A DNA stretch of 64,000 nucleotides, taken from positions 186,001 to 250,000 of the forward strand of contig CAXXSI010000030.1 of assembly GCA_963669285.2 (NCBI GenBank), written 5' to 3'. Source of the stretch: JAWKWH01 sp963669285 (GTDB taxonomy: Bacteria > Pseudomonadota > Alphaproteobacteria > Rhizobiales > Rhizobiaceae). Positions within the stretch are counted from its first letter, which is position 1. Each line of letters begins with the position of its first letter. Positions 8,818-18,415 of this stretch are shown here, piece after piece. The position numbers were made by a program, and so were the translations under genes. Below the pieces are notes generated by a model. The model was not told the origin of the DNA and searched no databases. It saw nothing but the letters and a program-made list of their open reading frames with translations.

Positions 8818-9688
8818 GATGACGCGTCAAGTCGAAGTGCACGCTATTTGTTGCCACTGGCTGGATAGAGCTTACCCCAGCAGCGGTTTGCGACAGCGCG
8901 CTATCCGGATCGGCCAATCCGTCGATGACGTCGAAATGATGTCTGCCGGTATCGTGATAGGCGCGGATATCGGCGCCAAGCCCGGTCCAAACATTCACCA
9001 GCAGATCGTTCTGGCGTATGAATTCCGGCCGTTCGCCCGATCCCACCCAACAGACGATCTGCGGCCTGTCAAACGGCTCGTTCAGCGCGGCGCTTTCGCG
9101 AAAGGCTTCCTCGGTATCAAGACGCAATACGTCATTCATCGCCGTTTTCAGCAGCGGCCGCAAATCATGCAGACCGCTGATCGACACAACACGCTTGAGG
9201 CGATTGCGTACGGATTGATCGAGTGGGCTATCCACGCATGCCATACGGCTGACAAGGTGCCCGCCGGCGGAGTGACCGGCGATGTGAATCGGTCCGTCAA
9301 CGCGGGTGGCGGCCATATCGATCGCCTGGCCGATTTGCCGGGTGATCGACGAAATCGCGACATTCGGCGCCAGGTCATAGCTGGGAATTGCCGCCGCCCA
9401 GCCGCGTTTCACCGCACCTCGCGCCATATGGGAAAAACTGTCCTTGGCCAGTTTCATCCAATAGCCGCCGTGCACGAAGACCATTAGGCCCGATGGCGGC
9501 ATTTCCGGAATGAAAAGGTCTAGCATTTCGCGGGGACTACCGCCGTAGGCGATGTCGGCCTCGAACCGACCGGCCGCATCCATCTCGGCGCGAAATGCCG
9601 CCGCCTCTTCCGCCCAGCGTTCGATGAGCATGTCGGAGTCGGCGACGTGCTTGCCGTTGGCGTAGGCGTCATCCCAATCGGTGATCAT
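8756..9688 (-). CDS. Alpha/beta hydrolase, kynurenine formamidase-like
   Basis: Alpha/beta-hydrolase with the HGGYW oxyanion motif typical of eukaryotic-type arylformamidases, nucleophile elbow GHSAGGH, and a C-terminal His in RHHFDVIDGL. Such enzymes convert N-formylkynurenine to kynurenine, the precursor of anthranilate, which fits the neighbouring aryl-CoA operon. As written, the frame runs through the 3' end of ridA and ends in an Arg/Pro-rich tail. A one-base shift near 8879 would instead give a compact end (WGKLYPASGNK, stop at 8844), removing the overlap, so the tail is probably an artefact. Its start lies 3 bp from the stop of the upstream response regulator. Confidence 0.8.
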   Translation of the reverse strand: MITDWDDAYANGKHVADSDMLIERWAEEAAAFRAEMDAAGRFEADIAYGGSPREMLDLFIPEMPPSGLMVFVHGGYWMKLAKDSFSHMARGAVKRGWAAAIPSYDLAPNVAISSITRQIGQAIDMAATRVDGPIHIAGHSAGGHLVSRMACVDSPLDQSVRNRLKRVVSISGLHDLRPLLKTAMNDVLRLDTEEAFRESAALNEPFDRPQIVCWVGSGERPEFIRQNDLLVNVWTGLGADIRAYHDTGRHHFDVIDGLADPDSALSQTAAGVSSIQPVATNSVHFDLTRHPTPTAPLPRSPAAPRLRPIR

Positions 9689-9691
9689 GCG

Positions 9692-10501
9692 CTACCCGTC
9701 GGGTGAGAACACATAACCGACACCACGCACGGTTTTGATGATTTGCGGTTTCGCCGGATCGGCTTCGATCTTCTTTCTCAATCGCGAAATCCTGATGTCG
9801 ATGCTGCGATCGAACGGATCCCAGCCGCGATCATGGGCCATTTCCAGGATCTGGTCGCGGTTGAGTACGCGTCCCGGATGCTCGGCAAACACTTTCAGCA
9901 GGTTGAATTCCATCGCCGTAATGGCGATTTCCACGCCGTCGCCGCCGGTCAGCTTGTAGGCGTCAAGGTCAAGCTGACAATCACCGAACGCCACCAGGCC
10001 ACCGGCCTTGCCGCCAGCAGATGATTGTGGGCTGTTTTGAACACTGATACGCCGAAGCACAGCTTTCAGGCGCGCCAGCAGTTCGCGCAGGTCGACCGGC
10101 TTTGCCAGATAATCGTCGGCACCCATTTCCAACCCGACAATCCGGTCGACGGTTTCTCCCGAAGCCGTCAACATGATGATGCCGGTTCCGCCGCGTTCGC
10201 GCAGAAATCTTGCCAGCGACAGACCGTCCTCTCCCGGCATCGATATATCGAGAACCACGGCATCGAAACTCGTGCTTTCTGCAAGCTGGCGCAGGGATTC
10301 ACCACCATCGGCCTGAGTCACCGAAAAGCCCTGACGCTCCAGATATTCGCCGACGGTATCGCGAATGTCCGGTTCGTCATCGCAGACAATGATATGGCCG
10401 TTTGATGCCAACTTTCCTGCTCCGTGCGAAGAAAGGTCAAGCATATCGTGCAGATAGCCGGTTTGGCAATGAGTTGCGAAAACCCCGGGAGAGTGTCTCA
10501 A
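9692..10501 (-). CDS. Response regulator, OmpR/PhoB family
   Basis: Receiver domain (acidic pocket DDE, phospho-acceptor Asp in VVLDISMPGEDG, Lys in YLAKPVD) joined to a winged-helix DNA-binding domain ending in KTVRGVGYVFSPDG. It directly follows the hybrid kinase on the same strand and is its probable partner. The listed TTG start abuts the kinase stop. ATG 10444 (MLDLSSHGAG) is an alternative that removes 19 residues without homology; neither has a clear ribosome site. The formamidase-like gene begins 3 bp downstream and may be cotranscribed. Confidence 0.9.
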   Translation of the reverse strand: MRHSPGVFATHCQTGYLHDMLDLSSHGAGKLASNGHIIVCDDEPDIRDTVGEYLERQGFSVTQADGGESLRQLAESTSFDAVVLDISMPGEDGLSLARFLRERGGTGIIMLTASGETVDRIVGLEMGADDYLAKPVDLRELLARLKAVLRRISVQNSPQSSAGGKAGGLVAFGDCQLDLDAYKLTGGDGVEIAITAMEFNLLKVFAEHPGRVLNRDQILEMAHDRGWDPFDRSIDIRISRLRKKIEADPAKPQIIKTVRGVGYVFSPDG

Positions 10502-13500
10502 CTATGCGGCTTGTTCCAGAATTTTGGAAACGAGTTTACGCAGTTCGTCCGGTTTGATGGGCTTTTCCAGGAATGGTCTGCCGGAATTGTCCAGAAATGC
10601 ACGGGCCGTGGGGCTCATCGTATCTCCGGTAATGAAACCGACCCGCCCGGACTGATCGGGATGATCGGCTTCGATGTGTTCGAAGAGTTTCGGGCCACCC
10701 ATGTCGGGCATCTTCAAATCGGAAAGGATGACCGCATAGTTCCGTTCAGCGAGCCGCTTCAGTGCTTCTGGTCCGGAATTGGCCATGGTCGTCACATAAC
10801 CGTCCCGGCTCAATATCTCGGCAATGAGCTCGCCGACTTCCGGTTCATCGTCGACGACCAGGACCGCCGTTCCGTCCTGGGATCGGCTTTCCGATCCGTC
10901 ACTGGCTGCTGGAACCGATTTGTGGCTCGAGGCGGGAAACGAAATGAAGAACGCCGTACCGCCGTTTGCCGGTGTGGTCACACGAATGTTTCCGTTGTGG
11001 GTGGTGACGATGCGGTGGCAAAAAGACAGCCCGATGCCTGTCCCCGAACCAACCTCTTTGGTGGTGAAAAACGGCTCGAATATCCGCGAGACGATGTCTT
11101 TCGGAATTCCCGGCCCGCTGTCGGAAAACTTCACCACAACCATGCCGGTTCTCTTGTTGAGGCGGCTCGCGACCTTGATTTTCCGGCGGCCATCCCAGTC
11201 ACTCAACGCCTGTTCCGCGTTGACCAGGAGATTGATAAACACCTGGCTGAGTTGATCCGGATCGCCCCACACCGGCGGCAGGCCGTCCGTGAGCTGCATG
11301 TCGAGGTCAATTCCCGATGATTTGATCGAATACCCTGCCACTTCCAGCGAGGCTTCGATCACATCGTTGATATTCACGTTGGTCTGTTTTGCCGGTTGTT
11401 GTCGCGCCATCGCCAGGAATATCTTGACGATCCGAGAGCACCGGTCGGCAGCGGCGCCGATCTTGTCGGCCCGCTTTTTAACTTTGGGATCGGTTGCCGT
11501 TTCCTGAAGCAACAAGGATTGTCCGACAACGACCGACAGCGGATTGTTCAATTCATGGGCAACGCCGGCGAGCAGTTCGCCGAGTGCCGAGAGTTTCTCG
11601 TTTTGATAGAGCGTTTCGCGCTGGCGCTGCAGTTCATCCTGCATTTCGATGCGATCCGTCAGGTCATAGGTGTGCGAAACAACGACCTTTTCGCCGTGGA
11701 AATCGATCAATCGCGCCGAGATCGAGCACCAGCATTGTTCGCCATCGGCACGGCGCAACTGCGTTTCGAAATCGTCGATCCGGCCGGTTTCGAGCAGGCG
11801 CTCAATGTAGTTGCTGCGTGCATCCGGATCGACATAGTAGTCGACCGCAGATTGGACATCGCCGAATTGTTCCTTCGTTGCCGGACTGCGATAGAGCAGT
11901 TTTCCGTCATGGGCGCGCGTCATCTGGATGTTGACCGGACAGGCCTCCAGCACGCGGCTGACAAGCTCGTCGGCCTCGCGTTGAGCGGCTTCGGCATTCT
12001 TGCGCTCCGTGATGTCGGCGCGAGTGACAACAAATCCGCCTTCTCGGGTCGGGCTGTTGGTCACGAGGAACCAGCTGCCGTCGGTGTGCTGGAATTCGGC
12101 CTGTCGGTATTCACTGCGGTCCTTGGCCCGTTCCGCCAGCCATTCGTCGATGTTTTCGAGTTCGACGGGAAACTGCTTGCGCTCGGCTGCAACACGCAGG
12201 AAGTCGAACCAGTTCACACCCTTCATCAGCTTGTCGGCGCTCATGGCGTGCATCGTCCGGTAGCGTTCATTGGCCAGAACAAGACAGTCGTCGCTGCCGT
12301 AAAGCGCGAAGCCTTCGGATAGGGATTCGATGGCGTCGATCAGGCGTGTATTGGCTTGCTCGAGTTGTGTTTGCGCGCCAATTCGTTCCGTCTCGTCAAA
12401 AATAACCGAGACGATGACCTGTTCGCCCTGAAACTCGAACAAACGTGCAGAAACCGAAGCCGGAAAAGCTTCGCCGCGGGCATTGACGAGTTGCTCTTCG
12501 TGCCGCTCCAGGCGGTTGTTGCGCAGCAGGGCCTCGATATAGGCGGGCCTGCGGGCGGGATCAGCGAAGTAATCATATGCCGTGCCCTTCTCGCCCATCA
12601 GTTCGTAATGCGCCGGGTTGCGATAAAGGATATTGCCGTCCGCTATGCTCGACAGCTGGATGGGGACCGGGCAGGAATCGAGCACCTGTCTGATGACGGC
12701 ATCGGCCTCGCGTTCGGCTGCCTCGATGCGCTTGCGCTCCGTAATGTCTACTCTGGTGACCACAAAACCGCCGAGATCGGTCGGATGAATCGAAACCGAA
12801 TGAACACTGCCGTCACCGCAGTGCAGTTCGTAGCCATTGATGAATTCAATACCGTTTTTCAGGCGCTCTTCGACCCATTCCTCCTCACGGCCAATCGCAT
12901 CGGCATAGGCGCCTCGCATGGCCGAAATGCGCATGAGTTCAGACCATTCCATGCCCGGTTCGATCAGGTCCTCGACAAGATTGTTCATCCGCCGGTAGAC
13001 CGAATTGCACATGATCAGCTTGCCGGCCTCGTCAAACAGCGCGAAACCCTCGGATAGTGACTCGATGGCGTCCGCCAGCAATTCGCGCGCCTTGGTGACC
13101 TCGACCGCTCGCTCCCGCTGCCTGGTCAGGTCGGCAATACCGGACAATATGACTCGCCGGCCCTGAAACTCGCCTTTGCGCAGATTTCCAACCGCCCAAA
13201 ACTCGCTGCCATCGACGCGTTTGAGCATCGCCTCGTAGTTCTCGACGATCGGTTCGGTCTCGAGCGCCTTGCTGATGTGCAGGAACTCTCCGTCGTCGAC
13301 AAAATGCTCGCGCATGCGTGGGGTCTCGTCGCCGCCGATATCTGTCCAGCCGAACAGTTTTTGCGCCGCTTCACTGGCGTATATGACCTTGCCGTTGGTC
13401 GCATCGTTCATCCACACCGGCATTGGATGGTGGCGCACCAGAACCGCGAACAGGGTCTTCCTGCTCCTTGCGTTCCGTAATGTCCAAAATCCCCAGCGTT

Positions 13501-14195
13501 ATCGCCGGCCGTCCGCCGTAATTACCAAGACGGCAGTTCACGGAGATCCAAAGCCTGCTCCCGTCGGCCCTCTGAAACTGCACTTCGTGGTCGCGAATGA
13601 TCTCGTCTACAGTGAGGCGCTGGCGCAAAGCGTTCATTTCGCTTTGATCGACGTAGTGATCCGAGATGAATTGCGGCGTTTCGGGATCCCATTCCCGGCC
13701 GACGAGTTTCGAGGCATCAAGGCTTTCGTAAAGGATCTCACCGGTGTCGTAATCGATCACAAACACAGGCAGCGGGTGACTGTCGGTAACGGTTTTGAAG
13801 ATTTCCGATTTTTCGCGGTGGGCGAGTTCGACTTCCTTGAGGCGTGTGATGTCGGTGCTGATGAAGGCGGTTCCGCCTCCGGGGCGGGGATGGGTTGTCA
13901 GGAGTTTCCAGCGGCCATCCACAGTTTGGGCCTCGATCGGCCCGGCTTCTGCGTTCTCCCAGCGTTCTATCGATTTTCCGACGAAGGACTTGCTGGCCTT
14001 GACCTGTTCTCCATCAAATTTGGTGATATTGGCGAACGCTGTTTGAAAGAAATCTGTCCGGTCGGTTCCGGCGGCTGGCAGCGATTGGGCATCCGGTACG
14101 CCAAGAATTGTTGCATTGGCTTCCATCAAGCGGTTCTGCTGATCGAAAACCGCAAATCCCGTCAGTACTGAGGGATCACTTGAGCTGTTGTTCAT
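10502..14195 (-). CDS. Multi-PAS hybrid sensor histidine kinase (frameshifted in this sequence)
   Basis: Large cytoplasmic sensor of about 1230 residues once one frameshift is closed. In order: several PAS/PAC modules (each ending in a DITERK-like motif), among them two PAS_7-like units that both contain AIESLSEGFAL, then HisKA (AGVAHELNNPLS), HATPase (FSDSGPGIP, GTGIGLSFCH) and a C-terminal receiver (VVDDEPEVG, phospho-Asp in ILSDLKMPD). No transmembrane segment is visible. Near 13451-13460 the frame changes: DITERKEQE continues as TLFAVLVRHHPMPVW only with a one-base correction. The response regulator follows immediately. The stimulus is unknown; multiple PAS domains suggest redox, light or small-ligand input. 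Confidence 0.88.
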
Positions 14196-14316
14196 TCCTG
14201 CATCTACCCCTGGAATAACGCAGGCCGGCTAGCGGCAAATTACAATTTTTTCAACAGCTTGAAGCTGTATTGTTGTATCGGCTCTTTGTGGCCAATCTCC
14301 GATTGTATTCGAGCAA

Positions 14317-14442
14317 TGTTTCAGTACGTATTCTGAAATCGGCTCGAATGTTTCAATTGTTTCAGCGAAAACCGCCGCGCCGGCGTACAAAAATGAAACA
14401 TTCGATACACGTTTTGGCCCTTCGCGACATTCTGCTGAAACA
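14317..14442. promoter_or_regulatory. Array of TGTTTCA/TGAAACA motifs upstream of the DUF1127 gene
   Basis: The 300-bp gap between the kinase start and the DUF1127 gene holds five copies of one heptamer: TGTTTCA at 14317, 14349 and 14358, and its complement TGAAACA at 14394 and 14436. Two of them lie in a perfect 12-bp inverted repeat (TCGAATGTTTCA 14344-14355, TGAAACATTCGA 14394-14405). This looks like a multi-site operator or structured leader. Which regulator binds is unknown. Confidence 0.45.
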
Positions 14443-14495
14443 GCGCGTCCATAAAACAGCCTCCATCGAAATCATTCGAACTTGGAGACTGACCG

Positions 14496-14750
14496 ATGAC
14501 TACTATTACATTTTTCGAACCGCCCCCCAGCCCCGTCAAAGCGCAGTTGCAGCGTGTCGGCGGCATCTTCACCCGTATCGCCGTACGGTTCCGCGCCTGG
14601 CAGGTGGAGATCGACCGCAAGCGCGACGCCAACTCCCTGGCCGCGTTGGATGATCGTGTCTTGAAAGACATGGGCATCACCCGCTCGGAGATCATTTCGG
14701 TCGTGTACGGCCCGAAGAGCGAGAGGAGACGGTTCCATGAAGATGGTTGA
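14496..14750 (+). CDS. DUF1127 (YjiS-like) small protein
   Basis: 84-residue basic protein. The DUF1127 signature is in the second half: SLAALDDRVLKDMGITRSEI, preceded by an arginine-rich amphipathic stretch. Small DUF1127 proteins are abundant in Hyphomicrobiales; some have been linked to RNA turnover and to phosphate or carbon metabolism, but no function can be stated for this one. The C-terminal codons overlap the start of the next gene by 14 bp, so the two are probably translationally coupled. The repeat-rich region upstream probably contains its promoter. Confidence 0.85.
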   Translation: MTTITFFEPPPSPVKAQLQRVGGIFTRIAVRFRAWQVEIDRKRDANSLAALDDRVLKDMGITRSEIISVVYGPKSERRRFHEDG

Positions 14751-15587
14751 GTTCAATACCAATACGTCTGCCGGCGCCAACGAGGTGCCGGCCCCCATCG
14801 TCGCGCTGCACGGCAGCGCTGGCAGCGGCAAACAGTGGCGTCACCTCGTTGATGCGATGACAGACCGTCGCGAGGTGATCTGCCCCGATCTGCCGGGCTA
14901 TGGCGGCGCCCGCGCCGCTATGGTTCCGGTGGCGGCGATGATGGATGCCGAAGCGGCTATCATCCAGCAGCAAATCAGCGAAATCGGACAACCTGTCCAC
15001 CTGGTGGGCCATTCATACGGTGCAGCTGTTGCACTTAAGTTGGCCATGCGCGCGCCATCAGCGCTCGCCAGCCTGACAATCATCGAGCCGGCGATGTTCC
15101 ACCTGCTCGATCAGGGTAGTGCCGGCGATCGAAAGCTCTACCGGCAGATCACTGCGGTAGCGGGAATGGTATCTTCGGCGATTGCCGAGGGTTCGCCCGG
15201 AGCCGGCATGGAGAGATTTGTCGATTTCTGAATGGCAGGGGCGCATATCGCAGCCTGGATTCTGCTATGCAAGGTGCTCTGGCTGCCCAGATTGGCCAGG
15301 TGGCGGCGAACTTCGCCACCGGTATGGAGCAGAAATGGCAGCTCGAAGCCTGTCGCGAAATTTCCTGCCCGACAATGGCCATCATGGGCCTTGAGAGCAG
15401 GCTCGTCGCCCAACGGACGACCGAAATGGTTGCGGAAACCATTCCGGACATGCAATTGGCGATGATTTCCGATGCCGGTCACATGGCGCCTTTTACGCAT
15501 TCGGCGATCGTCAACCGGCTGATCGGTGGTCACATTGCGGCGGCGGAGCCAAGCGCTCCGCAAATCCCGATGCAACGGGCCGCATAG
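14737..15587 (+). CDS. Alpha/beta-fold hydrolase (frameshifted in this sequence)
   Basis: Alpha/beta hydrolase with oxyanion segment ALHGSAGSGKQW, nucleophile elbow GHSYGAAVAL, and a C-terminal catalytic His in ISDAGHMAPFTH. The first frame stops at 15231 after GMERFVDF. If TTCTGAATGG is read as TTCTGGAATGG (one missing G near 15229) the protein continues WNGRGAYRSLDSAMQ and runs to 15587, giving about 283 residues, a normal family length. The substrate is unknown. It overlaps the DUF1127 gene and is followed 30 bp later by a terminator. Confidence 0.82.
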
Positions 15588-15616
15588 CCATCAATCCGCT
15601 CAGTCTCTAGCCAATG

Positions 15617-15649
15617 GGTCGCGATCAATCGCGGCCTTTTGGTGTTTTT
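15617..15649 (+). terminator. Rho-independent terminator after the alpha/beta hydrolase
   Basis: An 8-bp stem GGTCGCGA/TCGCGGCC with a TCAA tetraloop (15617-15636) is followed by TTTTGGTGTTTTT. It ends the DUF1127-hydrolase unit. Confidence 0.8.
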
Positions 15650-15785
15650 AGAGCCGCAATTAGCCTGAAACAGCTAATTTGGCTGATTTTTCGGCGAATT
15701 CCGCAATGCACATCGGTTGATCCTTTATTTACGCTCAACGCCTAATTTGGCGATACGAGTGTTTGTTAATCGGATCCGCGTGCCC

Positions 15786-16762
15786 ATGAGTATCGATACC
15801 AGTTCGAACAAGGAATTCGCCAAGGGCTCATTCGCACTGCGCATGGCGCTTGCGCGGCCCGATCATTGGTTCAAGAACATTTTCATGTTGCCCGGTGCGG
15901 CGTTGGCAATGGTGCTTGCCAATCAGGTCGGGTTCGGAACCGAGCTGTTATATCTGGCCGTCGGCATCGTTTCGACCTGCCTGATTGCTTCGGCCAATTA
16001 CACAATCAATGAATATCTCGATGCCGAATTCGACCGGCATCACCCGGTCAAACGCCACCGACCTTCGGCCGCAGGACTGATCACCGCACGGTTTGCCTAT
16101 ACGCAATGGGCATTTCTGTCGGTTGCCGGATTGGCGATCGCATGGTTTTTGAGCCTGCAGTTTTTCCTTTGCGCTCTGGCCCTGCTGGTCATGGGGCTGG
16201 CCTATAATGTCAAACCGTTCCGCACCAAGGACCGCCCCTATCTCGACGTGATCTCGGAATCGATCAACAATCCGCTGCGTTTCATGCTCGGCTGGGCGGC
16301 GATTGTCGGCGATGTTCTGCCGCCATCGTCCATCCTGCTCGCCTATTGGATGGGTGGCGCATACCTGATGGCGATCAAGCGCTATGCCGAATACCGGTTC
16401 ATTGGTGATCCGGAGCGCGCCGGGCTCTATCGCCAGTCGTTTCCGTTACTACACAGAGGAGCGCCTGCTCGTTTCGGCGTTTTTCTATGCGCTGACATCG
16501 GCCTTTTTCCTGGGCCGTGTTCCTGGTCAAATACCGGATCGAGTTCCTGCTGGCGATGCCGTTCCTGGCCATGCTCTTCACCTGGTACCTGAAAATCGGT
16601 ATGCGGGCGGATTCGGTCACCCAGAAGCCCGAGCATCTCTACAAGGAACGCACATTCGCGCTCTATGTCACCGCTCTCGGCTTGTTTGTCACAGTATTGT
16701 TCATGGCGGACATGCCTTGGCTCAATAGCCTTGTCGACTATCACGTCCTCTACGGGCAGTAG
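15786..16762 (+). CDS. UbiA-family prenyltransferase, decaprenyl-phosphate phosphoribosyltransferase-like (frameshifted)
   Basis: Polytopic membrane prenyltransferase. The first aspartate motif region NEYLDAEFDRHHPVKRHRP matches the form seen in DPPR synthases, which transfer phosphoribose to polyprenyl phosphate. The second motif region is DRPYLDVISESINNP. Two single-base shifts are needed: an extra C near 16443 (RQSF continues as RYYTEERLLVSAFF) and an extra G near 16510 (FFL continues as AVFLVKYRIEF). Corrected length is about 325 residues. ATG 15786 was chosen over an upstream in-frame ATG because homology begins just after MSIDTSSNKE. It heads a cluster with GtrA, a methyltransferase and a glycosyltransferase, consistent with polyprenyl-linked sugar synthesis. 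Confidence 0.78.
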
Positions 16763-16766
16763 ACAA

Positions 16767-17229
16767 ATGGCGGCCGGGTCCATTTCGCCTTTCCGAACGG
16801 TCCTGCAGTTTGGACGCTACGGCTTTGCAGGCGGAACCAGTGCGCTCACCCATCTGCTCATTCTGACCGCGCTTGTGGAACTGCTGGACGTCAACAAAAC
16901 CGTCGCTTCCACGCTTGGTTTCCTTTGCGCGATACCGGTCAACTATCTGCTGCAGCATCGTTTCGTGTTTTCCAGGCAAGGCCGGCACGGGCGCTTTTTT
17001 GCGCGATATCTGACCGTCACCCTGGCCGGTCTCGGATTGAAATTCCGTCCTGTTTTTACTCGGGGTCAATGTTTTCGGGTTTCATTACATCCCCACGCAA
17101 ATCGTGGTGATCGGATTGATTTTCGTGGCGAATTTTTTCGTCAACCGCGACTTTACATTCGCCGTGTCCGCCTCGGCGGCAAACGACATGGAAGGAACTG
17201 GCTTTGGCAGCCCTGGCAGAACGCATTGA
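16767..17229 (+). CDS. GtrA-family membrane protein (frameshifted in this sequence)
   Basis: Small four-helix membrane protein of the GtrA family, thought to flip or aid transfer of polyprenyl-linked sugars. Landmarks are QFGRYGFAGGTSALTH at the N-terminus, GFLCAIPVNYLLQHRFVF, and after correction GLIFVANFFVNRDFTF, the family's usual end. One extra A in TTGAAATTCC near 17040 breaks the frame. Without it the protein reads GLGLNSVLFLLGVNVFGF and ends at 17229. It starts 4 bp after the UbiA stop and its 3' end overlaps the methyltransferase start. Confidence 0.8.
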
Positions 17230-18136
17230 ATTGCAGGAACAGGAAACCGTTGCGCCCGATTCTGAGAGCGGCCCCAGATGCTGGGTCTGCGAATCCGCTT
17301 CGCTGCATTTGCACAAAGCAGCGGATCTGCCTGAAAATCTGAGCGCCGAAGCGTTCCAGATCACCGATTCCGCCTATGGATCGACCGGCGAAATCCACAA
17401 ATGCGACGATTGCGGGTTTCTGCAATGTCCGTACATGGACGATGTCCTGTCGTTTTATGAAGGTATGGATGATGACGGATATGAAAACACGCGCGCCGAG
17501 CGCGCACTTCAGTCGCGTCGGCTGATCCGGACCATCACGCGGCATAAAAAATCCGGACGCTTGCTCGATGTCGGCGCCGGCAGCGGCATTCTCGTGGAGG
17601 AAGCACAAAAGGCCGGCTTTAAGCCCGAAGGCGTCGAACCATCATCGGCATTGCAGGCAAGGGCCGTTTCGATGGGTTTGCCGGTCCATGGCGGTGTTCT
17701 GCCGCACAAGGCAACCCCGGGTTCCTATGATGTCGTTACCGTGGTGGACGTCATTGAGCATGTCGACGATCCGGTCGGATTGATGCGCAATGTTGCCGAC
17801 ACCATGTCCGATGATGGCATCTGTCTGGTCGTTACACCCGACGTCAAATCAATCGCTGCCCGTCTCATGGGCATGAAATGGTGGCATTTCAGAATTGCAC
17901 ATATCGGCTATTTCGACCAACGCACCCTGAACAGGTGCCTTGCCGAAGCGGGTCTGGAAGTCATCGAAATGCGGCGGCCGAGCTGGTATTTCCCGGTCAG
18001 CTACCTGCTGGTGCGGCTGTTCACCTACCTGCCTCGCTGGTTGCGATTGCCAATCCCGAAATTCCTCGACCGGATTGTCGTACCGCTCAATCTTTTCGAT
18101 TCCATGCAAGTGATTTGCCGGAAGGCGAAGGTCTAG
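17204..18136 (+). CDS. Class I SAM-dependent methyltransferase with N-terminal zinc-ribbon
   Basis: 310 residues. The N-terminus carries two Cys pairs (CWVCES and CDDCGF), a likely zinc ribbon as in methyltransferases of modified-sugar pathways. SAM motif I is LLDVGAGSGILVEEA, then VVTVVDVIEHVDDP. It starts with TTG inside the 3' end of gtrA. The stop codon TAG (18134-18136) lies exactly at the left edge of the MITE-like element, so the insertion landed at, and may have supplied part of, this stop. It probably methylates a sugar or lipid-linked intermediate of the cluster. Confidence 0.85.
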   Translation: MAALAERIELQEQETVAPDSESGPRCWVCESASLHLHKAADLPENLSAEAFQITDSAYGSTGEIHKCDDCGFLQCPYMDDVLSFYEGMDDDGYENTRAERALQSRRLIRTITRHKKSGRLLDVGAGSGILVEEAQKAGFKPEGVEPSSALQARAVSMGLPVHGGVLPHKATPGSYDVVTVVDVIEHVDDPVGLMRNVADTMSDDGICLVVTPDVKSIAARLMGMKWWHFRIAHIGYFDQRTLNRCLAEAGLEVIEMRRPSWYFPVSYLLVRLFTYLPRWLRLPIPKFLDRIVVPLNLFDSMQVICRKAKV

Positions 18137-18401
18137 GTCATGAACTCATAAACAGGATCAACAATGGTATGAGCGAATTTGGTTGCACAACAGGAGCAAG
18201 CCCGCAGGAAACCGTCTGGTTTTCAAGGGATTGCGACGCATTGTGCGATCCAATTCGCCCTATCCTCCGGACGCTCGAAATCGCGGCGCAATCCTTCGTC
18301 AATGGCCTTGGCCGGGGGATTGGCCCCGCCCTTTGTCCATTTCCTTGGCTTGCATTGCGATTTCGGCGCCATTTTGACCCTGTTTATGAGTTCAGGACCT
18401 A
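18134..18401. mobile_element. MITE-like element with about 31-bp terminal inverted repeats and TA target duplication
   Basis: The ends are near-perfect inverted repeats: GGTCATGAACTCATAAACAG from 18136 inward, and GGTCCTGAACTCATAAACAG read inward from 18399 on the other strand. The similarity continues to about 31 bp with two substitutions and a one-base gap. The 264-bp element lies between TA dinucleotides, each within CTAG, as expected for insertion into a CTAG/TA target. The interior has no convincing transposase; a minus-strand frame crosses one end and is not a gene by itself. Target and ends resemble IS5/IS427-type or IS630-type elements, so it is probably mobilised in trans (inference). 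Confidence 0.75.
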
Positions 18402-18415
18402 GTCCCGTGACTTCG

